Positions 35,574 through 46,365 of a stretch of 64,000 nucleotides of DNA are shown piece after piece. The stretch comes from Desmodus rotundus (Eukaryota; Chordata; Mammalia; Chiroptera; Phyllostomidae). The notes beneath the pieces were generated by a model that was not told the DNA's origin, searched no databases, and worked only from the letters and a program-made list of their open reading frames with translations. A program made the translations under genes and the position numbers. Location of the stretch: contig NC_071397.1 in assembly GCF_022682495.2 (NCBI RefSeq), positions 26,241,427 to 26,305,426 on the forward strand. Direction: 5' to 3'. The number at the start of each line of letters is the position of its first letter. Positions within the stretch are counted from its first letter, which is position 1.

Positions 35574-35588
35574 TAAAAGACAGTTATT
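35574..35588. repeat. Right target-site duplication of Ves SINE
   Basis: TAAAAGACAGTTATT, matching 35360-35374 except at one position. Confidence 0.85.
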
Positions 35589-36760
35589 AATAGACCCAAA
35601 TTTGTCTTTCTATAAAAATGAAGAAGACAAAATTAGATAATCTTAAACTTTGTTAGCAAACAATGTCTCTGCACATTGTCTTATTTGGAAATAATCCAGA
35701 TATTCAATGAATATCCACTATTTAGTTAACTAGGTATAAAGTTTTATTTTATATATACTTATTTAAATTACTTACTTTTAACAATTATTCTTAGTAATAC
35801 ATCAAACAGCTATCACCTAAGTTATTTTTCTTGTTGACAAATGATGCAGCATAAAGACAGAATGAACATACTTGGCTAGTAAACCCGGGAAGAAAAAGTT
35901 CTATGCTTGAATTAGATTTAATGTTGATAATTCTGAAGACATGACTGTAAAGCTTTTATTTACCAAAGATGATCCCAGATTATGTAAACTTGGGAGACTT
36001 TTGGGTTAGTTTCTATATATCTTGATGGTTTTAAGAATACTTAATGTATTTAAATGCCCTTTTTTCTTTAATCCAATTAAATAAAGCTTTTTTAAAAATA
36101 TTACTTATATACATACATACATAAACAGACACAGAGATCTTAGAGTTTTCCTTTTAAATTGTAGCCATGTCCTTCTTATGTACAATAATACAAAAGTTGA
36201 GAGAATATCTGATCAAAATGATGGTTCTGGCAGGTGGAATAAGTAAGGATCTTTTCAGAGCTATTTCTGAAGTCGTGTATTTTAGAAGCTTCTGCACACC
36301 AAATAAAAAATGCATTCTATCGTCTCTGGGAGGTGGAATCTTCTCTTTTTGAGGTTCCTACTTAAGGTGGATTATCTTATCTAAGTTAAAAGTTCCCCAG
36401 TATGACAACTACAATTCTAAAGTATCCAAAAATTAACTCATTTTACAAAAATGCATGATACCATAGTTAACAGTGGGTATACATATAGGAAGCAAGAGTT
36501 TTTGAGGAAGGTGGAGAAAAGGTTGAGGCCAGGAGGAGCACATCTTTGCTTTTAGATTTCCTAAGATGTCTTAACTATGAGGGGCCCTGTTTTATAACAA
36601 CTGTTCCAAAATACAGAGACCCAACAACATTTTTTGTACAGAATAGGGTGAGTTACTCAGAAACTTCAACAAACAAAATGCAGGTATGTACACTAAAGTC
36701 AGATAGCTCAAAAGACAAAGAGACATTTATCCTCAAACTCCAGAGTTATTGAGAAAGCAG
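35589..36760. other. Unassigned AT-rich non-coding DNA
   Basis: No gene or nameable repeat was found. Confidence 0.5.
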
Positions 36761-37096
36761 TGAGCTCCATGGGCTGTGTGGGTACAAACTCCTGGTTGCT
36801 CAGTGGTCACAGAGTCCTTGGGATCTTTGCTGGAACCCATTTCTGATGCTAGAACTGTCAAATATTCATAAATAGCAAAATTAAAACCACCAAATCAGTA
36901 AATAATATTTAGCAAGAGTTTATTGTGCATATAAGAACAATTTGCAAAGTGGGAGCTTTCAAAATCAAAGGCTGATATGAAGTTCAAGGCCGAGAAGTTA
37001 CAGCATGGCTTTTAAAGTAAAAATAAGGAAGCTGTTACCCTTTGCAATGATTGGTTATTACAATGGCGATTTTAGATGGCAAGGGATTTGTTAAAA
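36761..37096 (-). mobile_element. Possible LTR 3' part, minus strand, split by an L1
   Basis: Read on the minus strand, GCACAATAAACTCTTGC carries a canonical AATAAA (TTTATT at 36919-36924) followed by a U5-like segment toward 36780. The continuing sequence beyond the L1 insertion (37797 to about 38160) could be the U3 part. No paired ends were found, so this is a hypothesis. Confidence 0.35.
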
Positions 37097-37107
37097 GTGA
37101 CTGTACC
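37097..37107. repeat. Left target-site duplication of twin-primed L1
   Basis: GTGACTGTACC is repeated at 37786-37796. The duplication extends to 15 bp if one mismatch is allowed. Confidence 0.88.
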
Positions 37108-37342
37108 GATTTGCGAATATTGTATCATCCTTGCATCCCTGGTATGGATCCCACTTGGTCATGGTGTATGATCTTTTTAATGTATTGCTGGATGCGATTT
37201 GCCAATATTTTGTTGAGAATTTTAGCATCTATGTTCATCAGTGATATTGGCCTGAAGTTTTCTTTCTTCGTTGTGCCTTTGTCTGGTTTTGGGATTAGGA
37301 TGATGCTGGCTTCATAAAAAGAGTTTGGGAGTCTTCCATCAG
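37108..37342 (-). pseudogene. L1 ORF2 reverse-transcriptase fragment (inverted 5' end)
   Basis: The minus-strand translation contains [54 protein letters not shown] and SIPGMQG, the N-terminal reverse-transcriptase motifs of L1 ORF2p. It is open over this segment but detached from the rest of the protein. The 88-codon plus-strand frame here is a shadow. Confidence 0.93.
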
Positions 37343-37494
37343 TTTACACAATGGAATTCTACTCAGCAGAGAGAAAAAAGGAGCTTATACCCTTTGCAAC
37401 AGCATGGATGGAACTAGAGAGCATTGTGCTCAGTGAAATAAGCCAGACGGTGAGGGAAAAATACCATATGATCTCACCTTTAACTGGAACATAA
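37343..37494 (+). pseudogene. L1 ORF2 C-terminal end
   Basis: The last 50 or so ORF2 codons ([12 protein letters not shown] reading, with GAGCTTATACCCTTTGCAAC and CCATATGATCTCACC landmarks) match 7648-7797 almost base for base and end at the same TAA. It is dead because it is separated from its 5' half by the inversion. Confidence 0.9.
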
Positions 37495-37785
37495 TCAACA
37501 GAAGAAAAAAGGAAACAAAATATAACCAGAGACATTGAAGTTAAGAACAATGTAAAAATAGTCAGAGGGGAGTGGGGAGGGGACAGTGAGGAGAGGGGTT
37601 TACAGGAACTACTATAAAGGACACATGGACAAAATCAAGGGGGAGGGTGGAGGTGGGGAAGGGAGGTAGGTTCAGCTGGGGTGGGGTGGAGGAATGGGGA
37701 GAAAAGGCATACAACTGTAATTGAATAACAATAAAAATTTTTTTTAAAAGTTACTTCCAACTAAAAAAAAATAAATAAAAAAAAG

Positions 37786-37796
37786 GTGACTGTACC
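37786..37796. repeat. Right target-site duplication of twin-primed L1
   Basis: Identical to 37097-37107 over 11 bases. Confidence 0.88.
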
Positions 37797-38820
37797 ACAC
37801 CATTTTTAGGGAGATGATTTAAGTTTCTTTTGTGATAATCAGAGGCCTTTACAAGAAATAACCTAAGCTGAAGTTTGCTTATGTCCATAAAATAGGCTGC
37901 ATTTAGTTGGCTTACATGGCTTAAAGGGTTTTGTCTGCTCAGAAAATTCTCAAGTCCAGTCTCCATTTTGTATTTAACTTTAACAATAGGCAGCCTTTTC
38001 CTGTGTCCTCTATTCAGAGGTTGCTCTGAAAGTTTTAGGTACTTGTGTTCCCCCCACTGCACAGCATTAGTATAGTTCCATATATGAAGTTTGACTCAGG
38101 ATAAGGCCAGGGAAGAAAACGGAGAAAAGTAGGGAAATATTCCTCACTCCCCAAACACTGACACTGGCAGAGCCTTTTGAAATACATGTTTCCTCTGATC
38201 AGGAAGATGGACTCCTCTCCAAGGCCTTGCTAACAACACGTGCCGGGCATTTTGTTGCTTTAGACAAACACAAACCAGAAACTCATTGCCATTGTTCTTG
38301 TTTGTTGTTCTTCAAATTTTGGCTTCGTTCACCAATCTGCCTGCTAACTTTTCACAGTCCTTATGTAGTGTTACCTCCCACACAGGTAGACATACTTTGA
38401 CTCTTCATTAAATACCATTAGTTTTAGTATTAATATTTCCTAGGCAAAGATAGGCAATTCAGGCATAATCTAGAACGGTATTTACATCTTTTCAAAACAT
38501 AATCTTACAAGGGAGGTTCCTGAAGCTGGTCTTACTTTCCAGGAAAATTATTTACTTCATCTTTCTTTCATGAAACCTGCCCTTGACTGCACTGGTGGTG
38601 ACTGGAGAATGACAACCCCTGGGACACTGTCCTTCCTCAGCACGTGCCTTTTCTTTTTAAATTCCCTGTTGGTTACGTGTAGGGGACGGTGCTGAGGCAG
38701 GCCTTCATTCTGAATTGCAGGAGGAAAGTAGGTTGGCGTGGGCCTTTGTATCTCCTGAATAAAAATTCATAAAGGGAACTGGGTTATTTATTATAAACTA
38801 CTCTATGCCTCCTAGTGAAG
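37797..38820 (-). mobile_element. Possible continuation of an old LTR-type element
   Basis: Moderately GC-rich sequence resuming after the L1. Pyrimidine-rich clusters and GGAAAGTAGGTTGGCG-like phrases are reminiscent of mammalian LTRs, but there is no clear TG...CA boundary. Included because it is distinct in composition from the AT-rich DNA that follows. Confidence 0.25.
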
Positions 38821-40065
38821 TATCATATCCCTTGTGCCTTAGTATCTTAGAAAAAAGTTTGGTTCAGCCACTGTAAAGCAACTCCCTTTGTGTGTGTGTT
38901 TGTTGATTTTTAGTTTATGTGTATCAGTCTCGAAGCTTTTGGGTTTTACAGTTTTGGTGTCAGGGAGGCTCTGAGGACATCTGATTCTGTTATATAGGAC
39001 TTAAACATATATGTGTAAAAAATGTCTTAGAGCCAGAAACATACGAGCTTTCAAAATTGTCCATTTAATTTAACATGAGACAATCGTGACTTAACAAAAT
39101 ATGTTCAACATGATAATATTTTACCATTTTAAAACTTATTTCAAATAAATGCAAATACTAAAAAAATGGGTTGATAAAAATGTCTTCTGTCTGTAAAGCT
39201 AATGTAATATGTTCTTATTTACCAACTTTATTGCCAATATTTTCTTTCCATACCAGGTAATTATTTGACTTAGTTGGCAGTGTCGTGTTTACTTCTCAGT
39301 TACTCTTCATTGAACTCTTTTTAAATGCATTCCATTATTCTTATTGGGATTTGGCAAATTATCCTGTTAAATGTTCTTTCAAAGTGACTTTCAAAGGCCT
39401 CTAGTATATCAATTTCTTCACTGTATTGATTTCATTATGCATTAGTTGAACATACTATTGCAAACCCATCAAAACACTGTTTTGTTTTGTTTTTTTCATG
39501 GCTCTGCAGCTTCAGTTTTGGTACAATTAACAAAGTATTTGTGCCCTTAGAGTTTATTTCAACTGTTAAAATTTTCATGGTAACAAGCAACTCTTTCTTG
39601 GATCTATTATTTGTTTTCTGTTGAGTGTTTATTTTCTAAGTTAATAGTTTGGGTGACCTCTTTTAAACAGAGGACAAACTAAACCTGTGCCGGCCAAAAT
39701 TGCATTTAATTTTATTAGAATTGAGTTATTTTCTAATTATAAGAACAGATTTTTTCTCTTCTATAAAAATGAATTTTTAGAAGCAATTGAATTAAAGCTT
39801 CTCAAAGGAGAAAATGGCATCAAACATGAATAGATATTATCGTTCAAAAACTGATTTATCAAGATTTATCAATATGGAAAATGTTGAATATGATAAACCC
39901 CAAAATAAAGAAAAATATATGAAAATAAAATGGCATTTATAATACTCTTACTAATAAAGAATAAATAAAAAGTTAATAGCAAGGATTGTTGATGCATAAA
40001 TAAATAAACACTCTTATACACTACTAAAATGAATTTAAATTGCATTAATGTGTGTATATGTCATG
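38821..40065. other. Unassigned AT-rich non-coding DNA
   Basis: No exon or nameable repeat was seen. Confidence 0.5.
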
Positions 40066-40480
40066 CACAGGTAGACAAAATACACATATACATATATTTA
40101 TATAAATGTCTATGTATATATATATACATACACAAATATCTGCACACAGGTAACCCTATATACATGCAAGCTATTTAAGTTCACATTATTAGAAAATATA
40201 CATGTGGACCTAAATATACATATATTTATGTATGAGTATATATTCATATATATGAATATATTTATACTCATGTATATACTCATATCTATATTTATTTATA
40301 TGAGTATATATATGAGTATATATATTTATGACTAAGGGTATGTATATATGAGTATATATATTTATTTATATATGAGTATATATTTATAAATTATATATTT
40401 ATATATTTGCATATATGAAAAAATATATTTATTTATACTCATATATGTGTTTTTATATATATGAGTATAAATATAAATTA
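40066..40480. repeat. Long palindromic AT-rich repeat tract
   Basis: About 400 bp almost entirely of TATA-type units, including many copies of TATATGAGTATA and its reverse complement TATACTCATATA in both orientations (for example 40228-40300 and 40430-40470). Because both orientations are interspersed, the tract can fold into hairpins or cruciforms. It is an expanded and scrambled microsatellite/minisatellite. Confidence 0.85.
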
Positions 40481-41922
40481 TTATAAATGGTCTCACAAAA
40501 ATGTCCCTTAAATATGGTGAATTCTTTAGTCTCTGTAATATCCTTCAAGTAATTTATCTTTACAAACTAATATGATACCCATAAATAGATTTATTTCCAA
40601 AGTTGTTCAGTACAATTCTATTCATGGTGGAGACAAATGAAAACAATCTCAATGTCCAATGACAAAGAATTGATTAAAAATGACAGAGACTATATAGCTA
40701 TATTATGAACTAATATGAAAATGAAAGGTATATAAGACAGTAATAAGTAAAATATTAAAATTATAAAGCAATACATGCATATAGTATAACACTAATCTAC
40801 ATTAATATAAACACATCTATATAAACATAAAACATCTATTGCTCATAGTTAACATTTTAATTCAGCTAAAAGCTATAACTTTCTCTAATTTTTAGTTTTA
40901 CTTTTCATAGCTTATACTTGACATATGAAATTTTATTTATAAAAATAAAATTTATGAAAACAAATCAAAATGCACACACACATTAAAAATGTCAAGACTT
41001 TATTTTTTTTCTTGTTCAGATAACTCTATTATTAAAATTTTATGTCTAGTTTGAATGAATAAGAAAAAAAATTATTTGTAGGTGGGAAATTGCACTGCTT
41101 TTTTTCAATAAACAGAACCTACAGCTCTCCAGCTATGAGAGGAAATCCTTCTCAAAGGAAATTTCCTCTGATTGCACATTGATATGAGTTTCTGAATCTC
41201 TGTGATTATATCAGTTAGATAAAGCTTCAGCTAGAATTTTTAAAATAGAGAAAATGATGCCCTTTTAAGGCTCAATATCCAAGGTAATATTTGCATATCT
41301 GTCTTTTCTAGCATTTTGTGTAGTGATACTTTATTATAAGAAGAATTACAGTCTAGGGGATTGAATGAGTGGGGTAAGATAAGTGAACTAGTTTGCCAGA
41401 GAATACACCACATTATATTACTCAGAGTTGGAGGGCTTCAGTGGAAAATTCATTAAGGCAAAAGCAAACATGATGGGTGCATTTTGAAGTAATGTCATGT
41501 GTTACTAAATGAAAATAAAAATTTGTAGGTAAATTGTGATATAAGCTCAGGGCAGTCAAGGTAAATGTGATAGTTGCCTTGTCTTATCTGGTAACTTGAC
41601 CATTCCTGAGGACCTATTCATCTGCCTGAACGTGCATTTTCAGCATGTCATGCACATACATACATGTATAGTCATATATTTTATTCCTAAAAATCTTTGA
41701 AATTTTATGGTCGAGTAATTTAAGGCATGCTCTTTGAAACAGGGGCTAAATAGTAATACAAATTTGTAAAGTAAGATTTGAACTGGGGAAATGAATTTTT
41801 GGTGTTAGAATTATCAGCAATTTAAAAGTTCATATTTTCTTTTTCTGAGTTTTATAAACTATCTATAATAGATATTTTGCTTTATACTTTTAGAATGATA
41901 AAGCTTATTAGAAATTAAGATT
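40481..41922. other. Unassigned AT-rich non-coding DNA
   Basis: Nothing recognisable on either strand. Confidence 0.5.
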
Positions 41923-42478
41923 AAACCCTAAGAACCCTGAAACATCAATTCAAAAGAACCTATGCATCCCAATATTCACAGCAGCACAATTTACAACAGC
42001 CAGGTGTTGGAAGGACCTAAGTGTCCATCAGTAAATTAGTGGATCAAAAAACTGTGGTACATTTACATGATGCAATACTATGCAAAAGAAAGAAAGAAGG
42101 AGCTCCTACCCTTGGAGACAGCGTGGATGGAACAGAAGAGCATTATGATAAGTGAAGTAAGTTGGGAGGTGAAAGACAAATACCATATGATCTCACCTCT
42201 AAATGGAACCTAATCAACAAAACAAACAAACAAGCAAAGTATAATTAGAGACATTGAAATAAGGAACAAACTGACAATAATAAACAGAGGGGAGTAAGGA
42301 TGGGCGTAACAGGGGAGAGAAGGGGAAGAGTCATTAAGGAATTGTATAAAGGACCCATGGACAAAGCCAAAGGAGGGTAGGACTGAGGGTGAGAGGTGGG
42401 GGTGGAGTGGGGGAAAGTGGTGGGGAGAAAATGGAAACAACTGTACTTGAACAACAATAAAAATAAAAATATATAACA
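41923..42478 (+). mobile_element. LINE-1 3' end, 5'-truncated
   Basis: It starts in ORF2 at AAACCCTAAGAACCCTGAAAC (compare 7508-7525) and runs through CAGCACAATTTACAACAGCC and CCATATGATCTCACCTCTAA. A G-rich 3' UTR follows (42287-42430), then AACAATAAAAATAAAAATA. It is more diverged than the L1 copies at 7197 and 37108, with several stops in the ORF2 part, so it is an older member of the same bat L1 lineage. It probably inserted into the L1MA-like tail that follows. Confidence 0.9.
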
Positions 42479-42745
42479 AAGAAATAAAGATAATTAATAT
42501 AACTGTACATCAACTCTATCTGAAAAATTAAAAATTATTTAAATAAAAAATAATCATGGAAATGTTTAGCACAGCATAGGGAATATAGTAAATAATAAAT
42601 ATGGGTGATGTCAGATGGGTACCAGACTTATTGGGTTGATCACTTTATAAGTTATGCAAATATCTCTCCACTATGTTTTACAACTGAAACTAATATGGTA
42701 TGTCAACTACAATTGAAACATAAAAAAGAACTAAAGAAAAAAATA
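42479..42745 (+). mobile_element. Old LINE-1 3' UTR (L1MA-like)
   Basis: CAGCATAGGGAATATAGTAA, TCAGATGGGTACCAGACTTA, GATCACTTTATAAGTTATGC, ACTGAAACTAATATGGTATG and TCAACTACAATTGAAAC form the same 3' terminus seen in pieces around the mariner at 26228. Confidence 0.85.
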
Positions 42746-43045
42746 AAGATATTTATGGATCATCCTTTCCTTTTTGGAGCAAGGGAAGGTCAAGAGAGAA
42801 AGAGTTGAAGCATGTCATCATAATAGTTTTCTCTATTTAAGTTCACAGATATTATGGCCAGAGGTAGTTTGTATAATACGGACTGCTTCACTCTCAGTTA
42901 TGATGGTTCAAGTTTCTCCAGAACTAGCTTAAATAATCTCAAATATGTGGTAGTAATATTAGGAAAGCAGGCAATATGTTCTGAGGAAATATAGAATAAC
43001 TGAAACCAAGATATAAGTAACATATTTTATTTTAAAGAAAGGATG
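42746..43045. other. Unassigned non-coding DNA
   Basis: No recognisable element. Confidence 0.5.
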
Positions 43046-43735
43046 GTTGGTAATCCATTTTTCAGCTTCTTCCCCCATCTTTATTGAGATATACTGTCAT
43101 ATAATATTTATAGGTTTTGATTTGATACAGTTGTATATTAAAAAAACATTATTACCATTATAAATTTAACACCTAACACTTGCACCACCTTACATAATAA
43201 CCATTGATTTTCTGTGGTAAGAACATTTAAGATCTACTTTCTTAGCATTACTCAAGTATATTAACTATAATTACTGTGCTATACAAAGATTCCCCAGAGT
43301 TATTAACCTTACAGCTGGAAGTTTAAACTGTTTGACCAACACCTTCCCCTTTCCCTTATCTCATGGTAACTACTATTTTAGTCTCTGTTTCTATGTGTTT
43401 CACCTTTTGAGGGATACACATATAAGGGATATCATTCAGTATTTGTGTTTCTGTCTGAACTACCATACTTTGCATAAGGTGCTAACAGTCCATTTATGCT
43501 GTCACAAATGGCAGGCTTTCTTCTTTCTCATGGCTGAATAACACACACACACACACACCCCCCGCATATTCTTTAATCACCCACTGATGGACCCCCTTAG
43601 GTTGTTCCCACTTGGCCATTGCCAATAATGCTGCAGCGCACATGGGAATACAGATATCTCTTTGAGATCTAATTTTTATTTTCTTCTGACAAATACCCAG
43701 AAGTGGGGTTCACATTTCCAACAGTACACAAAGAT
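43046..43735 (-). mobile_element. Old LINE-1 fragment, minus strand (3' UTR to ORF2 end)
   Basis: Phrases typical of reversed L1 sequence occur in order: TTTATTGAGATATACTGTCA, TCACAAATGGCAGGCTTTCT, CTCATGGCTGAATAA, CCACTGATGGACCCCCTTAGG, GCCAATAATGCTGCAGCGCA and CATGGGAATACAGATATCTC, then TACCCAGAAGTGGG. An (AC)n plus C-run microsatellite (43540-43563) has grown inside it where other copies have an AATATTCCAT-type stretch. Confidence 0.85.
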
Positions 43736-43984
43736 TTTTTATTTGAAAGATACCTAGTTTATCATAGTTTCTCCTAGAGTATAAGGTAAATTTTGTAATA
43801 AACCTTGAATTTGAACAGTTGATATTTGCAGGTAGATTGTGAAGATATTACAGAGTGCCTGGACTGGGTGGGGCAGAAGTAGGTTTACAGTTGTTTGTAT
43901 TGAAAATAATATAATAATTAATAAATAATAATACAAGTATAAGCTGTGCTTCACATTCTCACAACTATAAACCTACTTTTGTTC
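43736..43984. other. Unassigned AT-rich spacer between L1 fragments
   Basis: AT-rich with short repeats of TAATAATTAATAAATAATAA (43910-43932). Possibly decayed L1, not assignable. Confidence 0.4.
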
Positions 43985-45550
43985 AGTCCTGTATAAGCTG
44001 TGGCCAGCCTCCCCTGTGATTGATGTCTTACATTAAAATGATTCATTTGTATAATTAAGGCACCACTAATGATACTTATGACATTATTATTATCGTTAAC
44101 TAAAGCCCACCATTTATTCAGAGTCCCCTAGCTTCTATTGACTATCCACTTGCTGCCCCAGGATCCCACATTACATTTAGACATTGTGACTCTTTAGGCC
44201 CCACTTGACTGTGACAATTTTTCAGACTTCCCATATTTTTTATTAATTTTAATGTTTGAGAAGTACTGATCAAGTACTTCCTAAAGTATTCCTCAGTTTA
44301 TTCAGCACATAATAATGATCTCTTCTCCCACTAATTAATTAGTGTGTTTAATCGGTATGAATTTATGGATAGTTATTTAATACAAATACTCTATATGTTT
44401 TAGTGAAATATCTATACTATGCTGTGTACAATAACATCCTGTATCTATTTATTTCTCAAATTGTCCCAGCTTTGGCTGTTGGTCGCTCTTTCAGTTTACT
44501 CCTCTGTCACGCTGACAGAGCTTGATCGTGTGGACCGCCGTTTTCACATGAGCACGTTTTCACTTTCGGCACCACAGTGTGATCTGGGCTAATTTGTATA
44601 TTCCCTGCTCCAGTCCCACAGTCAGCCATTTCTCCAAGGAACACTGCAGTTTCCTTTAACTGGAGAACTGTACCGAAGGCAACATACAGTCGGTAGGCGT
44701 GATAATCACGGCTCTAATGTCATTGGGTCCAGGTCCTGTCAGTGGAGAGAACGAGGAAATATGTGTATACTGCCCTATGTATATACACATATGTATACAT
44801 ATTTCTGTATGCATATTCTGTATCTATATTAAACTAAACATGAGTTTATATGCTATCTCCAACTCTAATCCCTTAGTAAATGGGTCATTCCACATGCTTC
44901 CTCTGGCTTACCTGTGACCTTCCACTCAACAGTAAGAAACTGGCTCCCACCATCTGTCATCCATGTAATTCCCTGTTCACTTTCAATATAGACGAGCTGT
45001 GATTTCAGACTTATTAACCCACATCCCCAGATAAAGATCTTTATTAACTAGAGTGTAATGCCTATATATAATTTATTTTCGTTGTATAGATTTGATTCTT
45101 TGATCCTATATTTTCTACTCATTTCCAAAGTCAGTAATGTTTCTACCCATCACTATTAGTGAAGTTAGATTACTTTTTTCACATTGTATATTCTGTCCTG
45201 GCATTTCTAGACCACCTAGTGATTTTCTAAGGCTTGCATGCATTATGTTTATTCTTTATGCTGTAAGGTTCTGTGTGTTTAGACCAATGGATACTGGAAT
45301 GTATCCATCTATATAGTATCATAGTAATTTCACAGCTTTCAGAAAATCCCATGTACTTCACTACCCAAACTTCCTCTCTCTAACCCTGGACCCCTGGAAG
45401 CCACTGATATACTTACTGTCTGTATAATTTACATTTCCAGAGTATTATTTAATGTGAATTATGCAATATGTAGTCTTTTAAAATTGGCTTCTGTTACTTA
45501 GAAATAGCCATTTAAAATTCATCTATGTCTTTTCATGATTTGACAGTTCA
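43985..45550 (-). mobile_element. Old LINE-1 (L1M) 3' UTR and flanking ORF2 end, minus strand
   Basis: Reverse-oriented L1M landmarks are present: GATCCCACATTACATTTAGA, TCAGACTTCCCATATTTTT, AAGTACTGATCAAGTACTTC, then GTCAGCCATTTCTCCAAGGA and CACTGCAGTTTCCTTTAACTGG, GGTCCAGGTCCTGTCAGTGG, and CTAACCCTGGACCCCTGGAAG further on. The order and spacing fit one long 3' region of a eutherian L1. The 72-codon frame at 44699-44917 is incidental. Confidence 0.75.
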
Positions 45551-45665
45551 TTTATTCTTTTTTTTAAATTTTATTATTGTTTAAGTACAGTTCTCTGCCT
45601 TTCCCCCCACCCCAGCCCAACCCCTGGCCCTACCCACCTCCCTCCTGTTTCCACCCCCCCATTAC
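45551..45665 (-). mobile_element. Young L1 3' UTR end inserted in the old L1, minus strand
   Basis: TTTTTTAAATTTTATTATTG, TTTAAGTACAGTTCTCTGCC, then a C-rich stretch (CCCCCCACCCCAGCCC) and CACCTCCCTCCTGTTTCCACC. This is the reverse of the G-rich 3' UTR and tail of the bat L1 lineage (compare 42400-42450, CTGTACTTGAACAACAATAA). It interrupts the old L1 sequence, which resumes at about 45670 with CACTGAATATTATCCTTTGT. Confidence 0.75.
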
Positions 45666-45965
45666 TGTCACTGAATATTATCCTTTGTATGAATGTACCA
45701 TAGTTTTTTGGTTTGTTTTTTCAATCTATTCATCAACTGAAGGGCATATTGGTTGCCTCTAGATTTTGGATTTTTGAACTAATTGTATAAATGCCTATTT
45801 ACATGATTACTGGAGTATGTTTATAATTTTGAATGAAAATGCTGAAGTGCCTTCCAAAGTGGTCATACTAGTTTGCTTTCCACCAGCAATTAGTGATCCA
45901 GTTTCTCTGCATGCCTGCTAATGTGGCAGTTCACATTAACTGAGGTTTGAGTGTTATACCTGACT
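45666..45965 (-). mobile_element. Old LINE-1 ORF2 C-terminal region, minus strand (resumed)
   Basis: GAATATTATCCTTTGTATGA, TCTATTCATCAACTGAAGGG, GCCTTCCAAAGTGGTCATAC and CCACCAGCAATTAGTGATCC are decayed reversed L1 ORF2 phrases and continue from 45550. The reading frame is fully destroyed. Confidence 0.8.
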
Positions 45966-46365
45966 TTCAGACCTCTAATTCTACTTGCCATTGCTATAAT
46001 TTTTTTTACATTTGACTTAATGATGTCTTGTTGAGGATTTCTAACACACACATTTAGTGCTCTAAATTATACAATAGAGTATAGTATTCTATTTGAAAGG
46101 CCCCCAAGTAGTGATTATACATTATACTTTTACATAACACGAAGGTATAAGAAAAAGTCTCAGTGGAAATTTAAAAGTATTTGGACTAAATGAATACTAA
46201 AATATAATTTATCAAAATGATTAGGATTTGATAAAAGTAGTGCTTTGAGTTAAATTTATACCATAAATGTACACATTGATATTTAGATCTTCTTTTCCCA
46301 TCTGAAATTAATAATCTAAGATTTTATGTAGAAAAGTTAGAAAAAAAGTTTAAGAATAAAGCAAG
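45966..46365. other. Unassigned AT-rich non-coding DNA
   Basis: No element that I can name. Confidence 0.5.

Larger units (their letters stand above)
37108..37785 (+). mobile_element. Young LINE-1 insertion with 5' inversion (twin priming)
   Basis: The 5' part (37108-37342) is L1 ORF2 in reverse. The 3' part (from 37343) is the L1 3' end in sense orientation with ORF2 terminus, G-rich 3' UTR and AATAAA. Between two A-rich runs lies a short extra segment (AGTTACTTCCAACT, about 37749-37762). An 11-bp duplication flanks the whole insertion. Inverted 5' ends of this kind are the known product of twin priming during L1 integration. The sense part is nearly identical to 7648-8040, so the source subfamily is the same. 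Confidence 0.93.
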
